Positions 25,912 to 35,151 of a stretch of DNA of 64,000 bases are shown here, piece by piece. The position numbers were made by a program, and so were the translations under genes. The stretch is taken from positions 372,001 to 436,000 of the forward strand of contig NZ_CP046980.1 of NCBI RefSeq assembly GCF_030408395.1, written 5' to 3'. The notes under the pieces were generated by a model. That model saw nothing but the letters and a program-made list of their open reading frames with translations. It did not search any database and was not told the DNA's origin. How positions within the stretch are numbered: position 1 is the first letter of the stretch; every line of letters starts with the position of its first letter. The stretch comes from Corynebacterium aquatimens. Lineage in GTDB: Bacteria; Actinomycetota; Actinomycetes; Mycobacteriales; Mycobacteriaceae.

Positions 25912-26111
25912 GCTCCCATCGCGCATTCGCGAAATTCTGCTTTGTTGATGCAGCAGCGGTTTTAAGCAACGTTCTGAGCTGCAGTTTTGCTAGGACCGCC
26001 GAAAGTTGGATACAAATTTCGCGAACGAGCTTCCATGGGCTGGCGGTGTCCACCGGCAAAAGTGTAGTCCTTCGTCTGCCTCGCTAGTAAGCCCCGCGAG
26101 GCAATTTACAG
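25912..26111. other. 200-bp convergent intergenic region
   Basis: Lies between the 3' ends of the hydratase and the NRPS-like gene. No ORF, hairpin with T-run or repeat was recognised. Confidence 0.4.
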
Positions 26112-29100
26112 CTACCAGGGCTGGATGGGGTTGCCCTGCCATTGGGTGTGCGGCGGTACATGGTCGCCGCGCATCACCAGCGATCCCGGCCCAACCAGTG
26201 CGCCGTTGCCGATCACGGAGCCCGGCAGTGCGACGGATTGCGCACCCAGCGCGGCGCCATCGGCGATGGTGACGGTGTCAAGACTCATAACGCGGTCTTG
26301 GAAGAGGTGCGTCTGCACCACGGTGCCAGGCCCCACGGTCGCTCCCGCGCCGACGTGGCAGAGGTCGGTTTCCGGGAACCAGTAGGACTCGATCCACGCG
26401 CCGGGCCCGATCTTCACTCCGAGCGCGCGCAGCGCCAGATTCATCTCCCCGGTACCCAGCGCGTGATTGAAAAACAGCGGTGCTGCGACGACTTCAACGA
26501 ACTGATCTTGCAGCTCGTTGAGCCACACGAACCAGCTGTACAGAGCGTGGTCGCCCGCGTGGTGTCGGCCCACGCACACCCACTTCGCAATGACCGTCAC
26601 CACAACGGAAATCAGCCCCGCACCCATTAAAATCAACCCGCCGAGCACAAACGCCATCGCAACACTGCGCATCATCGCAAGGTGAATCGCGGCCAGCGCC
26701 AGCGCGATCAGCGCCGCGCGGGTCATGGGAGCGGCAAGACGCAAGGTTTCAATCAGCCCGCGTCGCGCACGCATGCTTATCGACGGCCGGTACGTCGCCT
26801 CTTCTGAACCTTCACCGTGCCCGGCAGAATCCAGCGTGGCTTCGACGCGCCGCATGCGCTCCGGCGGGGACCCCCACCAGTTCGAGCCGGCTTTAGCTTT
26901 CTTCGGGGTAGAAGACAGCACGGCGACCAGTGAATTCTTGCCCAGCTTGCGGCCTGGGGCAGCGATCCCGGAGTTACCCACAAAACTGCGCTTGCCAATG
27001 GTCACCTCATCAGTGCTCACCCAACCATGGCCGAGTTCGTAGGTGCCGATGAGGGTGTCGTCGGCAAGAAATGCTCCCTCTTTGATCGTGGTGAGCGTGG
27101 GGATAGTGACCGCCGTTGAAATTTCAACGTCTCTGCCCACGTCGGCACCGAGCGCGCGGAACCATGCTGGGGTGAGCAGTGAGGCGTAGAGCGGGAAGAG
27201 GTGCGTGCGCGCGTTGTCGAGGAGTCGGGTGACTGTCCACACGCGCCACCCTTGCGGCGAGCGCATCGGTGCCACGCCCGTGGTCAGCCCAATGGAGCAG
27301 ATGCGTACCGACGCCCATGTGAGCAGCATCCGCACCGCGAATGCGACGAGCCCGGCAAGAGGCGCGAGAGCGAGAGCCGTTGAGATGTCCCCGGCAGAAG
27401 GGGCGACACCGGGCCGAATAACCGGGCCGGCCGCAACGGCGAAGGCCGCCAGCCCTGCCAGACCCGGGATGAGCGCCAGGCCAATCGACGTCGCCGCGTA
27501 GATCCATGCCCAGTAGGGGCGGCGCGGCGGCAACTCTTCCGGGAAGCGGTGCTTGGAGCGCCCCACTTTTTGCGCGGGGGAGCCGGACCAGCGTGAGCCC
27601 TTCTTCATCGGTTTGCCGCCCGGCGTTCCACCAGCAACGACTGTAGAACCGGCCTCAACGTGCGCACTTTGCGCGATCACGCTGCCTGGCAGCAGCGTCG
27701 ATCGGGCACCGACGCGAGCATCCTTGCCCACCTCGATTGGCCCGACGTGTACTTCATGGGCGTCGACCCACGAGCCGGAAAGGTCGACCTCGGGCTCAAT
27801 CGCTGCGCGCGGCCCCAGCGTTAGTAGACCGGTGACCGGCGGCATGGAATGAAGGTCCACACCGGCGCCGACTCTGCACCCAAGCAGACGCGCGACGAGT
27901 TTCACTTGGGTTGCGCCGGACATCGCCAACGCGCCGGAGCAATCCAACCACCGCTGCGCGGCCCAGAGCCTGAGATGCTTCGCGCTCCCGCGCGGGAAGG
28001 CGACTACCTCTAAGGCGTCGTGCTGGGCGCCGAAACGGGGACGGATCAGCCGCGCGCCCAGGGTCCCGATGGGAATCCGGCCGAGCGGAGTGGCAAAAAC
28101 GACAAGAAGCGCGATGACCAGCCACCACGGAGTAGAGACCCATCCAAAAATTTTCGCCACCGCTAGCCAGGCAGCGACGAACGGCGTAGCAGCCAGAGTC
28201 ATCATGGGGATCTGGATCGCGGTCTGTGCCGCGCGGAACCAGCCTCGCACTGGTTCCGGCGGGCGCTGCTCACGCGTCGAAGCCGCTGGTGAGGAATCAG
28301 CGATGGACTCCAAACGCGACGCCAGGGCTTCGAGCCGCGGGTAATCGTACAGATCGCGGACCGCGATGGTGGGGTAGCGCTCACGAATCCGGCTGATCAG
28401 CGTCGCCGCAGCCAGGGACGATCCACCGAGATCAAAGAAGTCAGCGTTCTGGTCCTCCACAGAGGTACCCAACACGTCCACCCACAGGCCAGCGAGCCAC
28501 GCCTCTGTTTCTGTGAGACCAGCAGCGTCCACACCCGTGCCCGGCAGCGGCCACGGCAGGGCTGCCTTGTCCACCTTGCCGGAGGTACGCACGGGCAGCT
28601 CATCCATCACGCAGATGCGCGGGACCAGGGCCTTCGGCATTTCCTCCGCGAGCTTTTCGCGTGCCGACGACTGGTCAAAGCCCTTCTCCGGGTCGTCGAG
28701 GGAAACGTATCCCACGAGTACCTTGTCGCCCGCGCCTGTGGTCTGCACCGCCACCGCCGAGTTGTACACGTTGTCCAGTGCCGCAACATGGGCTTCGACC
28801 TCGCCGAGCTCGATGCGCCTGCCGCCGATCTTTACCTGGTCATCGACGCGACCGATGAACTCCAGGCCGTTTTCACCCGCGCGCACATGGTCCCCGGAGC
28901 GATACGCCCGCTCCCACGGTTCCATTGGCGCGAACTTCTCAGCATCCTTTTCCGGATCGAGGTAGCGCGCAAGCCCAACGCCACCAATGACCAGTTCACC
29001 GACTTCGCCGTCCGGTACGTCAGACACGGTGCCGTTGTCGTCCGTGCGTACAACGCGCAGGTCCCATCCATCCAGCGCCCACCCAATGGACACCGGCTGA

Positions 29101-30056
29101 CCAGGGAACAACCGCGTCGCGCAGGCAACAACGGTGGCCTCCGTCGGGCCGTATGTGTTCCACATTTCGCGCTCACCGGTGGCCAGCCTCTCGACGAGCT
29201 CCGCCGAACATGCCTCACCACCAACGATGAGAAGACGGACGTTATCCAATGCCTCGGCGGGCCACAGGCCCGCCAGGGTCGGGACGGTAGACACCACCGT
29301 GATGTCGCGGCGGATCAACCACGGACCCAAGTCTTGGCCCGAGCGCACCAGTTCACGCGGCGCGGGAACCAGACACGCACCGTGGCCCCAGGCCAGCCAC
29401 ATCTCCTCACAGCTCGCATCGAACGCCACCGACAACCCAGCCAGCACCCGGTCCTCCGGGCCTAACGGGTTGTCCTGGCAGAACAACCGCGCCTCCGCGT
29501 CCACGAACGCGGCTGCGCTGCGGTGCGTCACCGCCACACCCTTCGGCGTACCCGTGGACCCAGAGGTGAAGATTATCCACGCATCGTCGTTGAGGGTGGG
29601 GTACCCACCCTCCAACGACGACGATCCCGGCGCACTCACCGACGAGGAAGAAGCGGGAACACCCACCGACGTCGTTCTGGGCTTGAGCACCCGCACGCCA
29701 GCATCAGTGATCATCGCTCCGATCTTTGCTTCGGTGAACACCGTTTCGGCGCGTTCATCCGGGTCGTCGGCATCCACGGGCACGTAGGCCGCGCCGGCAA
29801 ACAGCGTCGCCAGGATAGAGATGTACAGGTCGCGCGAGCCGCTGGACATGCGGATTCCCACCCGGTCACCACGGCCGATTCCGTCGCGGTTCAACTTCGA
29901 CGCCAGTGACTCCACTTCGGCGAGGAGTTCGGAATAGGTCAAAATGTCGCCGTCGTCAAGCGCGGCGGCGTCGGGGTAGGCGGAAGCTGTAGCGCGGAAG
30001 ACGTCGACAAGCGTGCGAGGCTCCGGCGCGAACTGGGAGCGTAAGAGATTAGACAT
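26112..30056 (-). CDS. Pls/PosA-like single-module non-ribosomal peptide synthetase
   Basis: A 1314-aa protein. Residues 1 to about 500 form an adenylation domain: AWIIFTSGSTGTPKGVAVTH, NTYGPTEATVVA, YRSGDHVR, GRVDDQVKIGGRRIELGEVE and RTSGKVDKAALP. A carrier domain with the phosphopantetheine Ser in DLGGSSLAAATL is near 545. The remainder has at least six hydrophobic segments and three left-handed-beta-helix (hexapeptide) regions such as VGPIEVGKDARVGARSTLLPGSVI, ending PPHTQWQGNPIQPW. This matches poly-epsilon-lysine-synthetase-type (Pls) architecture, which makes amino-acid homopolymers without a condensation domain. The monomer is unknown. Starts 4 bp after marR. Confidence 0.88.
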   Translation of the reverse strand: MSNLLRSQFAPEPRTLVDVFRATASAYPDAAALDDGDILTYSELLAEVESLASKLNRDGIGRGDRVGIRMSSGSRDLYISILATLFAGAAYVPVDADDPDERAETVFTEAKIGAMITDAGVRVLKPRTTSVGVPASSSSVSAPGSSSLEGGYPTLNDDAWIIFTSGSTGTPKGVAVTHRSAAAFVDAEARLFCQDNPLGPEDRVLAGLSVAFDASCEEMWLAWGHGACLVPAPRELVRSGQDLGPWLIRRDITVVSTVPTLAGLWPAEALDNVRLLIVGGEACSAELVERLATGEREMWNTYGPTEATVVACATRLFPGQPVSIGWALDGWDLRVVRTDDNGTVSDVPDGEVGELVIGGVGLARYLDPEKDAEKFAPMEPWERAYRSGDHVRAGENGLEFIGRVDDQVKIGGRRIELGEVEAHVAALDNVYNSAVAVQTTGAGDKVLVGYVSLDDPEKGFDQSSAREKLAEEMPKALVPRICVMDELPVRTSGKVDKAALPWPLPGTGVDAAGLTETEAWLAGLWVDVLGTSVEDQNADFFDLGGSSLAAATLISRIRERYPTIAVRDLYDYPRLEALASRLESIADSSPAASTREQRPPEPVRGWFRAAQTAIQIPMMTLAATPFVAAWLAVAKIFGWVSTPWWLVIALLVVFATPLGRIPIGTLGARLIRPRFGAQHDALEVVAFPRGSAKHLRLWAAQRWLDCSGALAMSGATQVKLVARLLGCRVGAGVDLHSMPPVTGLLTLGPRAAIEPEVDLSGSWVDAHEVHVGPIEVGKDARVGARSTLLPGSVIAQSAHVEAGSTVVAGGTPGGKPMKKGSRWSGSPAQKVGRSKHRFPEELPPRRPYWAWIYAATSIGLALIPGLAGLAAFAVAAGPVIRPGVAPSAGDISTALALAPLAGLVAFAVRMLLTWASVRICSIGLTTGVAPMRSPQGWRVWTVTRLLDNARTHLFPLYASLLTPAWFRALGADVGRDVEISTAVTIPTLTTIKEGAFLADDTLIGTYELGHGWVSTDEVTIGKRSFVGNSGIAAPGRKLGKNSLVAVLSSTPKKAKAGSNWWGSPPERMRRVEATLDSAGHGEGSEEATYRPSISMRARRGLIETLRLAAPMTRAALIALALAAIHLAMMRSVAMAFVLGGLILMGAGLISVVVTVIAKWVCVGRHHAGDHALYSWFVWLNELQDQFVEVVAAPLFFNHALGTGEMNLALRALGVKIGPGAWIESYWFPETDLCHVGAGATVGPGTVVQTHLFQDRVMSLDTVTIADGAALGAQSVALPGSVIGNGALVGPGSLVMRGDHVPPHTQWQGNPIQPW

Positions 30057-30060
30057 ACGT

Positions 30061-30504
30061 TTACTCGGCGTCCTCCGACAAAAGGGCCTGGCTGAGCTTG
30101 CGAAGGTGCTTGAGCTGCTTGTTCGTGGACGCGTCGAGGGCGCGCTGCTCCGCCTCCGCGACCGTCACCGCGAGGTCACTGAGCTTCCTGCGTCCCTTCT
30201 TCGTCGCAGTAACAATCTGGCGACGACGATCCCCCGGGTCACGGTCGCGGCTCACCCACGATTTGGACTCGAGCGAATCAATGAGGCGCACCATGTCGGA
30301 GGCATCAACGCCAAGCAGACCCGCCAGCTCCTTCTGGCTCGCGGGCGCGTCAGCGACGCAGGTAAGCGCCCAAAACTCGCGCATCGTGGTACTCGCTGCG
30401 GCGAGGGCGCGCTCTACCTCATCCTTCGTGTGGCGGCGAACGCGCTCAATCTGGAACGACGGGGATTGCAAAAGTGAATCTGGAAGTTCACGTTGATCAG
30501 GCAT
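30061..30504 (-). CDS. MarR family transcriptional regulator
   Basis: A 147-aa winged-helix regulator. The DNA-binding part reads ASQKELAGLLGVDASDMVRLIDSLESKSWVSRDRDPGDRRRQIVTA, with the classic DxRD wing. The start MPDQRELPDS at 30504 lies 7 nt after a TATGAT box, so it is leaderless. It is co-transcribed with the Pls-like gene and probably controls it. A 7-bp perfect inverted repeat upstream (30533-30551) is the likely autoregulatory operator. Confidence 0.9.
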   Translation of the reverse strand: MPDQRELPDSLLQSPSFQIERVRRHTKDEVERALAAASTTMREFWALTCVADAPASQKELAGLLGVDASDMVRLIDSLESKSWVSRDRDPGDRRRQIVTATKKGRRKLSDLAVTVAEAEQRALDASTNKQLKHLRKLSQALLSEDAE

Positions 30505-30511
30505 AACGCCG

Positions 30512-30517
30512 ATCATA
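30512..30517 (-). promoter_or_regulatory. -10 box of the marR-Pls operon
   Basis: TATGAT on the minus strand, 7 nt before the marR ATG at 30504. Confidence 0.65.
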
Positions 30518-30532
30518 TATGGCGAATTCTGA

Positions 30533-30551
30533 TAGTTGGTAATCCCAACTA
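30533..30551. promoter_or_regulatory. candidate MarR operator
   Basis: Perfect inverted repeat TAGTTGG (30533-30539) and CCAACTA (30545-30551) with a 5-nt spacer. It covers the -35 region of the marR-Pls operon. Confidence 0.55.
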
Positions 30552-30561
30552 GTTGAGGGGG

Positions 30562-30852
30562 TTATTCGGTCGGCAACCCGGCGTTGATCCAGTCCTGCGT
30601 TCCGCCGGAGACGTTGTAGACGTCAGCGTCGAAGACCTCCTCTAGGTACTGCGATGCCTCCACCGAACGCCCGCCGGAGCGGCAGATCACGTAGACGGGT
30701 TTGTTGAAATCGATGCGGTCCGTCAACGCAGCGAAGTTGGACAGCGGCAGGTTAACAGCGCCTTCTGCGTGGACTTCGGCAAATTCATCCGGCTCGCGGC
30801 AGTCAATGAGTTGCGCCTCGCGCGGCACGTCGGTGGGGTTTACATGCTCCAT
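30562..30852 (-). CDS. rhodanese-like sulfurtransferase, single domain
   Basis: A 96-aa rhodanese. LIDCREPDEFAEVHAEGAVNLP is the family start, and the active-site loop is VICRSGGRS with the catalytic Cys at about residue 57; NVSGGTQDWINAGLP closes the fold. Likely a sulfane-sulfur carrier. Leaderless start 8 nt after TAGACT. Ends just upstream of the marR operator and is divergent from the sortase-like gene at 30884. Confidence 0.92.
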   Translation of the reverse strand: MEHVNPTDVPREAQLIDCREPDEFAEVHAEGAVNLPLSNFAALTDRIDFNKPVYVICRSGGRSVEASQYLEEVFDADVYNVSGGTQDWINAGLPTE

Positions 30853-30860
30853 AACGCTTC

Positions 30861-30876
30861 AGTCTAAAGGTAAAGT
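30861..30876. promoter_or_regulatory. divergent -10 boxes for rhodanese and the sortase-like gene
   Basis: Minus-strand TAGACT (30866 to 30861), 8 nt before 30852; plus-strand TAAAGT (30871-30876), 7 nt before 30884. Start codons are 31 bp apart. Confidence 0.6.
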
Positions 30877-30883
30877 GCCATTC

Positions 30884-31789
30884 ATGGCTGGGCAGACTCG
30901 ACGCGAACACCGCTTGCGGGATCGCACGCCACGCCGCGCCAGCACCAGGCAGCGCCCTAAAGACGCTGATTCCCCGCGGCGTTCGCAGCCCGCGCAACGA
31001 CGATCAGAGTCTTCGCACCCCGAATCCGCGCGGCGTCCTGATCAGCGCCCCGACCAGCGGCGCCCCGACCAGGGGCGCCCTGAACCTCCGCGGCGATGGA
31101 AGAAGCAGCCGCGCAAGGTCTACGTGCGGCGTCGGTGGACCGCGATCTGGCTCATCGTGCTGTTCATAGTGTTGTTCATACGGTTCTGCGTCCCTAGTGA
31201 AGCTGATCGGCAGCTGGACCAATGGCGCGAGTGGGCGGAGGAAGCAGAGCGCGAGCGCCAGGCCTATGAGGCGGAAAATCCGCAGGTGGAGCCGTCAATG
31301 CCAGTTGAGCTGGCGATCCCGTCCGCCGGTATGCGCGGGGAGTTCAGCCAGGATGTATGCCGTTTCGAAGAAGGTTCGGTGGTGCCCCCGACCGCCGATC
31401 GGGTGTGCATCTTTACCTCCTTCGACCGTCCGTACACTCTTCCAGGGACGGATGCGCGGGACATCGTCGTTCTTGCCGGCAACGACGTTTTCGCTCCCTT
31501 GTACAACGGTGCGGATAAACGTTTGGCGGTGAATGCCGGCGACGACCTCTACCTCCGCACAGAGAAATCCGGCGACCAATGGCTCCGGTACCAGGCGCTT
31601 GACTTGCATAACCCGTCGCCGGAAAACCTCGACAGTTCACCAGAGATCTGGGGCGACGGTCCGCTACCGGGCCGGCTGCTCACTGTTGTGAACCCCGATG
31701 GCGACGCTTCAGCTCCGGCGATCGTGGGGTGGCAGCTCATGGGGAGCGCGACGTCCCAAGAGGTCAACGCGTTCTATCCCGGCCGGTAG
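30884..31789 (+). CDS. single-pass membrane protein with a degenerate sortase-like domain
   Basis: A 301-aa protein. The N-terminal 84 residues are Arg/Pro/Gln-rich and cytoplasmic, with RPDQR-type repeats; a transmembrane segment lies at about 86-104; the rest is extracytoplasmic. The outer domain follows the sortase order: ELAIPSAGM, IVVLAGNDVFAPLYNGADKR where sortases have IAGHR...F..L, then AGDDLYLRTEKSG and GRLLTVVNPDGDA where sortases have LTLVTC. The catalytic His and Cys positions are both Asn, so it should be inactive as a transpeptidase. The fold assignment is from motif order only. Leaderless start. Confidence 0.6.
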   Translation: MAGQTRREHRLRDRTPRRASTRQRPKDADSPRRSQPAQRRSESSHPESARRPDQRPDQRRPDQGRPEPPRRWKKQPRKVYVRRRWTAIWLIVLFIVLFIRFCVPSEADRQLDQWREWAEEAERERQAYEAENPQVEPSMPVELAIPSAGMRGEFSQDVCRFEEGSVVPPTADRVCIFTSFDRPYTLPGTDARDIVVLAGNDVFAPLYNGADKRLAVNAGDDLYLRTEKSGDQWLRYQALDLHNPSPENLDSSPEIWGDGPLPGRLLTVVNPDGDASAPAIVGWQLMGSATSQEVNAFYPGR

Positions 31790-32079
31790 CTTTCCACGCA
31801 CCAGCCCGGTCCCAATCGTTTGATGGACGCCACCCTGAGGGATTTCGATGCCCCGAGGTCCCTCCTCTTCCACGGGGCCGTGAGTGGTGCGGCCAGTCAA
31901 GGATTTGTGCGGCCAGCGACCTGCGTGTTTCCGTAGCAACTAACGCTGACTGGTGCGGCCATTCAAGAACCGGTGGATGTTAACGGTTGTAGCCGCTGAC
32001 TGCCAGCGGTCGGTGCTTGGGAGACGGCCCGTTTCCGCTCCGTCGTCGGCTCGTCGGGCAAGCGTCGGCCCACGCTGGG
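31790..32079. other. 290-bp convergent intergenic region
   Basis: No credible gene. GTGCGGCCA occurs three times (about 31887, 31907 and 31953), twice followed by a TCAAG-like sequence. This may be a decayed duplication. No clear terminator. Confidence 0.4.
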
Positions 32080-33186
32080 CTAGAGCCGGAGCATCTTTGC
32101 AATCATCGGCCAGTTCTGGGCTACCCAGCCGCCGATACCCAGCACCGCGAGCACGGCAACGATGATTCCTGCGATTGCGCCGGGGGTCAGCTTCTCGCCG
32201 TCACCCGAGCCGCCGGTGTTGCCGGTGCCGGGGGATGTGCCGCCGGTGTCACCGGTGTTGTCGGTATTGCCGGTGTTGCCGGTGCCCGTGACGGGAGAGG
32301 CGGTGGGGTCGAAGGCCGGTGTCGTGTAGCCGGTCGCGGCCTCATCCTTGGGGCCGCTGCCGAGTTGGAAGCTGCGAGCGGCGCGGTAAATCGTCGTGTC
32401 GCGCTGCCCAGGCTTGAACGTGCTGTAATCGACAGTGGTCTTCTCAGTCCCGTACGTGATCGCGGAAATCGTGTCGGTGTCGTTGGTGCCGTAATTGACT
32501 TTCACCGACGCGAACCCGAAGCGGGTGTTGTAGGGGTTGAGCAATTGGGCAAGATTGTGCGAAACGACTGTGTTGTCCTTGATGCCTGTAGCGATCAGCC
32601 CAGATGCAATTTCGGAGTAGGTGCTGGTGCTAATGATGGCGCCGTCGCTGGCAACCCCGCCGACGGTTGCGGTTGAGGTTCCCTGGCATTGCGATGCGCC
32701 CGCTCCAGGGCCCGCCAATTCACATTTCGAATTGAACGGGCGGGTGGTTCCCTGGGTGCCTGGCTTCGGTTGTTCCGCAGAAAGCTGGACGGCCATCTGT
32801 ACGTAACCACCATCAAGGACAGCGGCGTTAACGTAGTCTTCCTTCGACTTCAGATCAGCATTCGCGGCGAGTTCCTGAACGGTGCCGCGAACATCCTCGG
32901 GGTAATTGTCGACCAGGATACGCATCTTGATCGTCGGGTTTTTGTCCCACATCTCGGCGCGGAGCCTGCGAAGTTCCTCGAGGCCCTCTTTCGCGGAGGC
33001 GTAGTCAAAGCTCACCTTCTGCCCGATCAGGGCGGTAGCTGGGTGGTTCGTCTCCACGCCGGTGGACTGCTCCGGCACAGCGTGCGCTGGGGCAGCGGCA
33101 CCTACTACCAAGGCGATTGACGTAGCAGCGGCTACGGAGAGCCGCGCGGTTTGTGAACGAAGGGCAGCGTGCTTTACGACGGTCAT
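32080..33186 (-). CDS. CAP-domain surface protein with C-terminal membrane anchor
   Basis: A 368-aa exported protein. Signal peptide about 1-36 (ALVVGAAAPAHA), a CAP/SCP-like domain with LEELRRLRAEMWDKNP, KSKEDYVNAA, SEIASGLI and LAQLLNPYNTRFGFASV, a Gly/Thr/Asn-rich linker with GNTGNTDNTGDTGG repeats, and a C-terminal transmembrane helix (AIAGIIVAVLAVLGIGGWVA) with a short positive tail. Related to the genes at 36183 and 37461 but more diverged. It lacks the canonical His residue motifs of the other two. Leaderless start. Function unknown. Confidence 0.8.
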   Translation of the reverse strand: MTVVKHAALRSQTARLSVAAATSIALVVGAAAPAHAVPEQSTGVETNHPATALIGQKVSFDYASAKEGLEELRRLRAEMWDKNPTIKMRILVDNYPEDVRGTVQELAANADLKSKEDYVNAAVLDGGYVQMAVQLSAEQPKPGTQGTTRPFNSKCELAGPGAGASQCQGTSTATVGGVASDGAIISTSTYSEIASGLIATGIKDNTVVSHNLAQLLNPYNTRFGFASVKVNYGTNDTDTISAITYGTEKTTVDYSTFKPGQRDTTIYRAARSFQLGSGPKDEAATGYTTPAFDPTASPVTGTGNTGNTDNTGDTGGTSPGTGNTGGSGDGEKLTPGAIAGIIVAVLAVLGIGGWVAQNWPMIAKMLRL

Positions 33187-33192
33187 GCCAGC

Positions 33193-33198
33193 ACCCTA
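33193..33198 (-). promoter_or_regulatory. -10 box for the leaderless CAP protein gene
   Basis: TAGGGT on the minus strand, 6 nt before the ATG at 33186. Confidence 0.55.
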
Positions 33199-33240
33199 TC
33201 AGCCACCACGCCCCCTGGCTGGGGGAGCGCGGAAGCGTGC

Positions 33241-33717
33241 TTAGCCCTTGAACTGCTCAAGCGCGCGGTCGAGGATTTCCTGTGCCTCAGCCTTGTCGCC
33301 CCAGCCGGAACCCGTGACTTCCTTGTTGGGCTCGAGGTCCTTGTAGTGGACAAAGAAGTGCTCAATCTCATCGAGGGTGAACTTGTTCACGTCCGCGATG
33401 TCCTGGTAGTTGTCGTAGCGCACGTCGTCGAGGACGCAGATGAGCTTGTCGTCGCCGCCAGCCTCATCGGTCATCTTGAACACGCCAACCGGGCGGGCCT
33501 TGACAATCGCGCCGGGCACGATGGGCTCCGGGCAGATCACCAGTGCGTCGAGCGGGTCGCCGTCATCACCAAGGGTGTTGTCAATGTAACCGTAGTCAAG
33601 CGGGTACGCCATGGACGTGAACAGGTAGCGGTCCAGGAAGAGGCGGCCGGTTTCGTGGTCGACCTCGTACTTGTTGCGCGAGCCCTTGGAAATTTCGATG
33701 ATGACGTTGACGGACAC
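33241..33717 (-). CDS. ppa: inorganic pyrophosphatase
   Basis: A 158-aa family I soluble pyrophosphatase that hydrolyses PPi and so drives biosynthesis. Family motifs: [42 protein letters not shown] with the DxDPxD metal site, and [18 protein letters not shown]. The GTG at 33717 (VNVIIEI) has AAGGAG 6 nt upstream and is preferred over the upstream ATG. A TAGGAT box at 33757-33752 gives a leadered mRNA. Confidence 0.96.
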   Translation of the reverse strand: MSVNVIIEISKGSRNKYEVDHETGRLFLDRYLFTSMAYPLDYGYIDNTLGDDGDPLDALVICPEPIVPGAIVKARPVGVFKMTDEAGGDDKLICVLDDVRYDNYQDIADVNKFTLDEIEHFFVHYKDLEPNKEVTGSGWGDKAEAQEILDRALEQFKG

Positions 33718-33751
33718 TGATGCTCCTTCGATTGGTTTACGTATCGGGACC

Positions 33752-33757
33752 ATCCTA
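33752..33757 (-). promoter_or_regulatory. -10 box of ppa
   Basis: TAGGAT on the minus strand, about 35 nt before the GTG, leaving room for the AAGGAG ribosome site. Confidence 0.5.
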
Positions 33758-33842
33758 GCGCGGAGTCGTTTGAGGGGGCTGAAAAGTAGTCTCTCAAATC
33801 AGTTCATGATCAGGGACTGATTTGGGACTAGGGCGGAGGGAC

Positions 33843-33848
33843 TAGGGT
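33843..33848 (+). promoter_or_regulatory. -10 box for leaderless dacB
   Basis: TAGGGT, 8 nt before the ATG at 33857. Confidence 0.5.
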
Positions 33849-33856
33849 AGAGGCCG

Positions 33857-35137
33857 ATGAAAATCTGGCAGTGGGTAGTAGGCGCGGTGGCGGCCACCGC
33901 AGTCGTCGCGACCGCGGGCGTGGGGATCGCGGTGCAGCACGAGCGCGATTCGTTGGTCGTTGCCGAGCCCTATCAGATGGCGTCGCCAGAGCCTTTTCCG
34001 CTTGTCGACGCATCCCCACAGCAGATAGATGTGGAGGCGCTGCGGGCGTCGTTAAGCAAGCAGGCCGCGCACGAGGATGTGGGGCGCTTGCACGTGCGTG
34101 TGAGCAACGGGGTGACGGGCGAGACGATCTTTGACCAGGATTCGACCTCGCCGCTGCGCCCGGCGAGCGCGACGAAGCTGCTTACCGCGGCGGCCGCGAC
34201 GCTGACTCTGGAGCGGGACGATGTGGTGAACACTGAGGTCGTGGTCGACGGTGAAGCCGCAACGATTATCGCGCGCGGCGATGTGTGGCTGACGCCGGAA
34301 AAGCTCGATGAGCTTGCCGCGCAGGTGCGTGACCACGGGTCTGTCAACGCCGTGTACGTGGACACTTCTGCCTGGCAAGAGCCGACGATGATGCCGGGCT
34401 GGGACCCGGAAGACATCGACGCGGGCTACATCGCGCCGATGGAACCGGTCATGGTCTACGGGGCGCGTCTCGGCGGGGCAACGCACGGCGATGAACCGCG
34501 CAGCCACACCCCAGCGTTGGACGTGGGGCGTGCGTTGGCGGTTCGGCTGGGCGTGGACCCGAAGTCCGTGGAACTGCGTGATGCGCCGACCGGGGCACGC
34601 GTGGTTGGCACGGTGGAGTCCCCGCCGCTGCATGAGCGCCTGCGGGAGATGATGAAGGACTCTGACAACGTGATGGCCGAAGCCATCGGCCGTGAGATCG
34701 CGCGGGCCCGACAGCACGACGGCAAGGGCGCCACCGCCCCGCAGGCGACGCTGGACGTGCTGCGTGAGGCGGGTTTTGACCTCAGTGGCGTGACGCTCAA
34801 AGACAGCTGCGGCTTATCCACTGAGGACTTAATCCCGCCGAAGCTTCTTGACGACGTCTTATTGCGCGCAACCCAATCCGAGGATCTCCGCCCAGTACTG
34901 GACACCCTGGCCGTGGCGGGCGGCGATGGCACGCTGGTGAAGCGGTACGGGGACCTGCCTGGCAAGGGCTGGGTGCGCGCCAAGACTGGCACGCTCACCG
35001 GCACTTCCGCGCTGGTGGGCACGGTGACGTCGCGCGCGGGCAACGTGTACACCTTCGCCGCGATCTCCAACGACAGCGACATTGAGACCGCCCGCGCCGC
35101 GCTGGATCGCTTTGCCTCCACCCTGCGCGATTTCTAG
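33857..35137 (+). CDS. dacB: D-alanyl-D-alanine carboxypeptidase / PBP4 (S13 family)
   Basis: A 426-aa penicillin-binding protein that trims or cleaves peptidoglycan stem peptides. N-terminal signal/anchor (VVGAVAATAVVATAGVGIAV). Active-site motifs in order: SATK in LRPASATKLLTAAA (nucleophile Ser), SDN in DSDNVMAEAIGREIA, and KTG in RAKTGTLTGTSALVG, all standard for S13. It precedes tilS-hpt-ftsH, the usual actinobacterial order. Confidence 0.95.
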   Translation: MKIWQWVVGAVAATAVVATAGVGIAVQHERDSLVVAEPYQMASPEPFPLVDASPQQIDVEALRASLSKQAAHEDVGRLHVRVSNGVTGETIFDQDSTSPLRPASATKLLTAAAATLTLERDDVVNTEVVVDGEAATIIARGDVWLTPEKLDELAAQVRDHGSVNAVYVDTSAWQEPTMMPGWDPEDIDAGYIAPMEPVMVYGARLGGATHGDEPRSHTPALDVGRALAVRLGVDPKSVELRDAPTGARVVGTVESPPLHERLREMMKDSDNVMAEAIGREIARARQHDGKGATAPQATLDVLREAGFDLSGVTLKDSCGLSTEDLIPPKLLDDVLLRATQSEDLRPVLDTLAVAGGDGTLVKRYGDLPGKGWVRAKTGTLTGTSALVGTVTSRAGNVYTFAAISNDSDIETARAALDRFASTLRDF

Positions 35138-35151
35138 TTCGGTGTGCGCCC

